Below, piece by piece: positions 56,783-57,167 of a stretch of 57,167 bases of DNA. Made by a program: the position numbers and the translations under genes. The stretch's first letter is position 1. Each line of letters begins with the position of its first letter. The notes beneath the pieces were generated by a model, which made no database searches, had not been told where the DNA came from, and worked only from the letters and a program-made list of their open reading frames with translations. The stretch covers positions 1 to 57,167 of the forward strand of contig CAYUGZ010000004.1 of assembly GCA_964444465.1 (NCBI GenBank), read 5' to 3'. This stretch comes from JACPNE01 sp964444465 (lineage in GTDB: Archaea; Nanobdellota; Nanobdellia; SCGC-AAA011-G17; JACPNG01).

Positions 56783-57167
56783 TTATATAACTTCTAAATC
56801 TGTTTTAAATTTTATAATTAGATTATCTTGAATCAATCTTTTATTTTCATTTTTTAATATCTTAAAGTTAGTTATTATTTCGAAATTAATAAAGTTACTC
56901 TCTCTATTAAGTTTCCATTCAAATCCTTTTTTATCTTTTATACAATTGCTTAGATCAGAAGCAATATCTCCTTTCTTTAAACAATCTTGTGATTTAATTA
57001 CTTCATCATGTAATTTATCTAAAACATCAAAATCAAAATTTATTTTTTCAATAAAAGAAGGATTTATCTCATAAGTTCCAGTTAGTATTGCCTCTTTTTT
57101 TGTGTCTAATGGGACAGATCCAGTTATCTTATTTAGTTCCTCATTAACTTTTCCAACATATTTATGT
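56783..57167 (-). CDS. Hypothetical protein, C-terminal 127 residues, cut by window edge
   Basis: The frame enters from the right edge and ends at TAA 56783-56785. The visible part has alternating strands and helices (GSVPLDTKKEAILTGTYEIN, then DFDVLDKLHDEVIKSQDCL) with two Cys that may pair. It ends one base before the ATG of the next gene, so it is the upstream member of the same operon. No family can be named from the fragment. Confidence 0.6.
   Translation of the reverse strand, partial: HKYVGKVNEELNKITGSVPLDTKKEAILTGTYEINPSFIEKINFDFDVLDKLHDEVIKSQDCLKKGDIASDLSNCIKDKKGFEWKLNRESNFINFEIITNFKILKNENKRLIQDNLIIKFKTDLEVI

Noticed and set aside
1..57167. Insertion sequences or transposase genes
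   Set aside because: I looked for transposase signatures (DDE, HUH, serine recombinase) in all frames provided and found none. Only the Xer-type tyrosine recombinase is present.

Overview
The window is a 57 kb piece of a small, very AT-rich archaeal genome. Archaeal identity is shown by family D DNA polymerase (both subunits), Orc1/Cdc6, TFB, Alba, LonB, a PAN-type proteasomal ATPase, RadA/RadB, RPA, an LSm protein, tRNA-splicing endonuclease and the ribosomal proteins S8e, S17e and L37e. Short proteins, many small orphan genes, Lys/Arg-Gly-Gln pilin-like N-termini, Cys-rich MopE-type surface proteins, a peptidoglycan-peptidase-like M23 gene and an IspH gene of bacterial type together suggest a DPANN archaeon (Pacearchaeota/Woesearchaeota-like). 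That placement is inference, because no 16S rRNA gene is present.

Layout. 0-10 kb: cut zinc-ribbon gene, M23 gene between 16-bp inverted repeats, DUF4349 membrane protein, radB, topA, phosphoesterase, uppS, serS, a winged-helix regulator, a PAC2-type chaperone, tRNA-Lys and NAD kinase. 10.3-11.8 kb: PadR regulator with a palindrome that recurs upstream of nadK, a small very basic protein, and a Xer recombinase. 11.8-17.9 kb: an accessory-looking block of small unknown genes with a DEDDh exonuclease and a nucleotidyltransferase-like protein. It ends in two convergent coiled-coil/winged-helix genes enclosing a 372-bp non-coding region with six copies of AAAAGTGAG. 18-22.5 kb: argS, lonB and small genes. 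22.5-29 kb: a probable replication origin (AT-rich core flanked by outward-facing ORB-like motifs) followed by orc1/cdc6, DP1 and DP2. 29-34.6 kb: two head-to-head gene remnants and a three-gene surface-protein operon. 34.6-46 kb: TctA-like membrane protein, tyrS, PAN, arginase-family enzyme, tRNA-Leu, ribosomal proteins, LSm, TFB, RNase Z, tRNA endonuclease and Alba. 46-49.2 kb: a duplicated 65-bp promoter-like unit before a ribbon-helix-helix gene pair, tRNA-Met(CAU), HIT protein, a degenerate tRNA-Ala(GGC)-like gene, and a glycyl-tRNA synthetase frame interrupted by three ochre codons. 49.2-57 kb: ispH, a glycosyltransferase, radA, RPA, a YdjM-type protein, and envelope proteins running off the end.

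Together the genes cover replication initiation and elongation (orc1, PolD, RPA, topA), recombination (radA, radB, xerA), protein turnover (PAN, PAC2-type chaperone, LonB) and translation (four aminoacyl-tRNA synthetases, four tRNA loci, ribosomal proteins). Two start styles are visible. Many genes have a TATA box about 22-30 bp before the ATG, as in leaderless mRNAs. A set of small DNA-binding-protein genes instead has a run of four to six G just before the start. The items most worth checking are the ochre-interrupted glyS with the damaged tRNA-Ala nearby, the AAAAGTGAG array between paired regulators, the origin, and the palindrome shared by padR and nadK.
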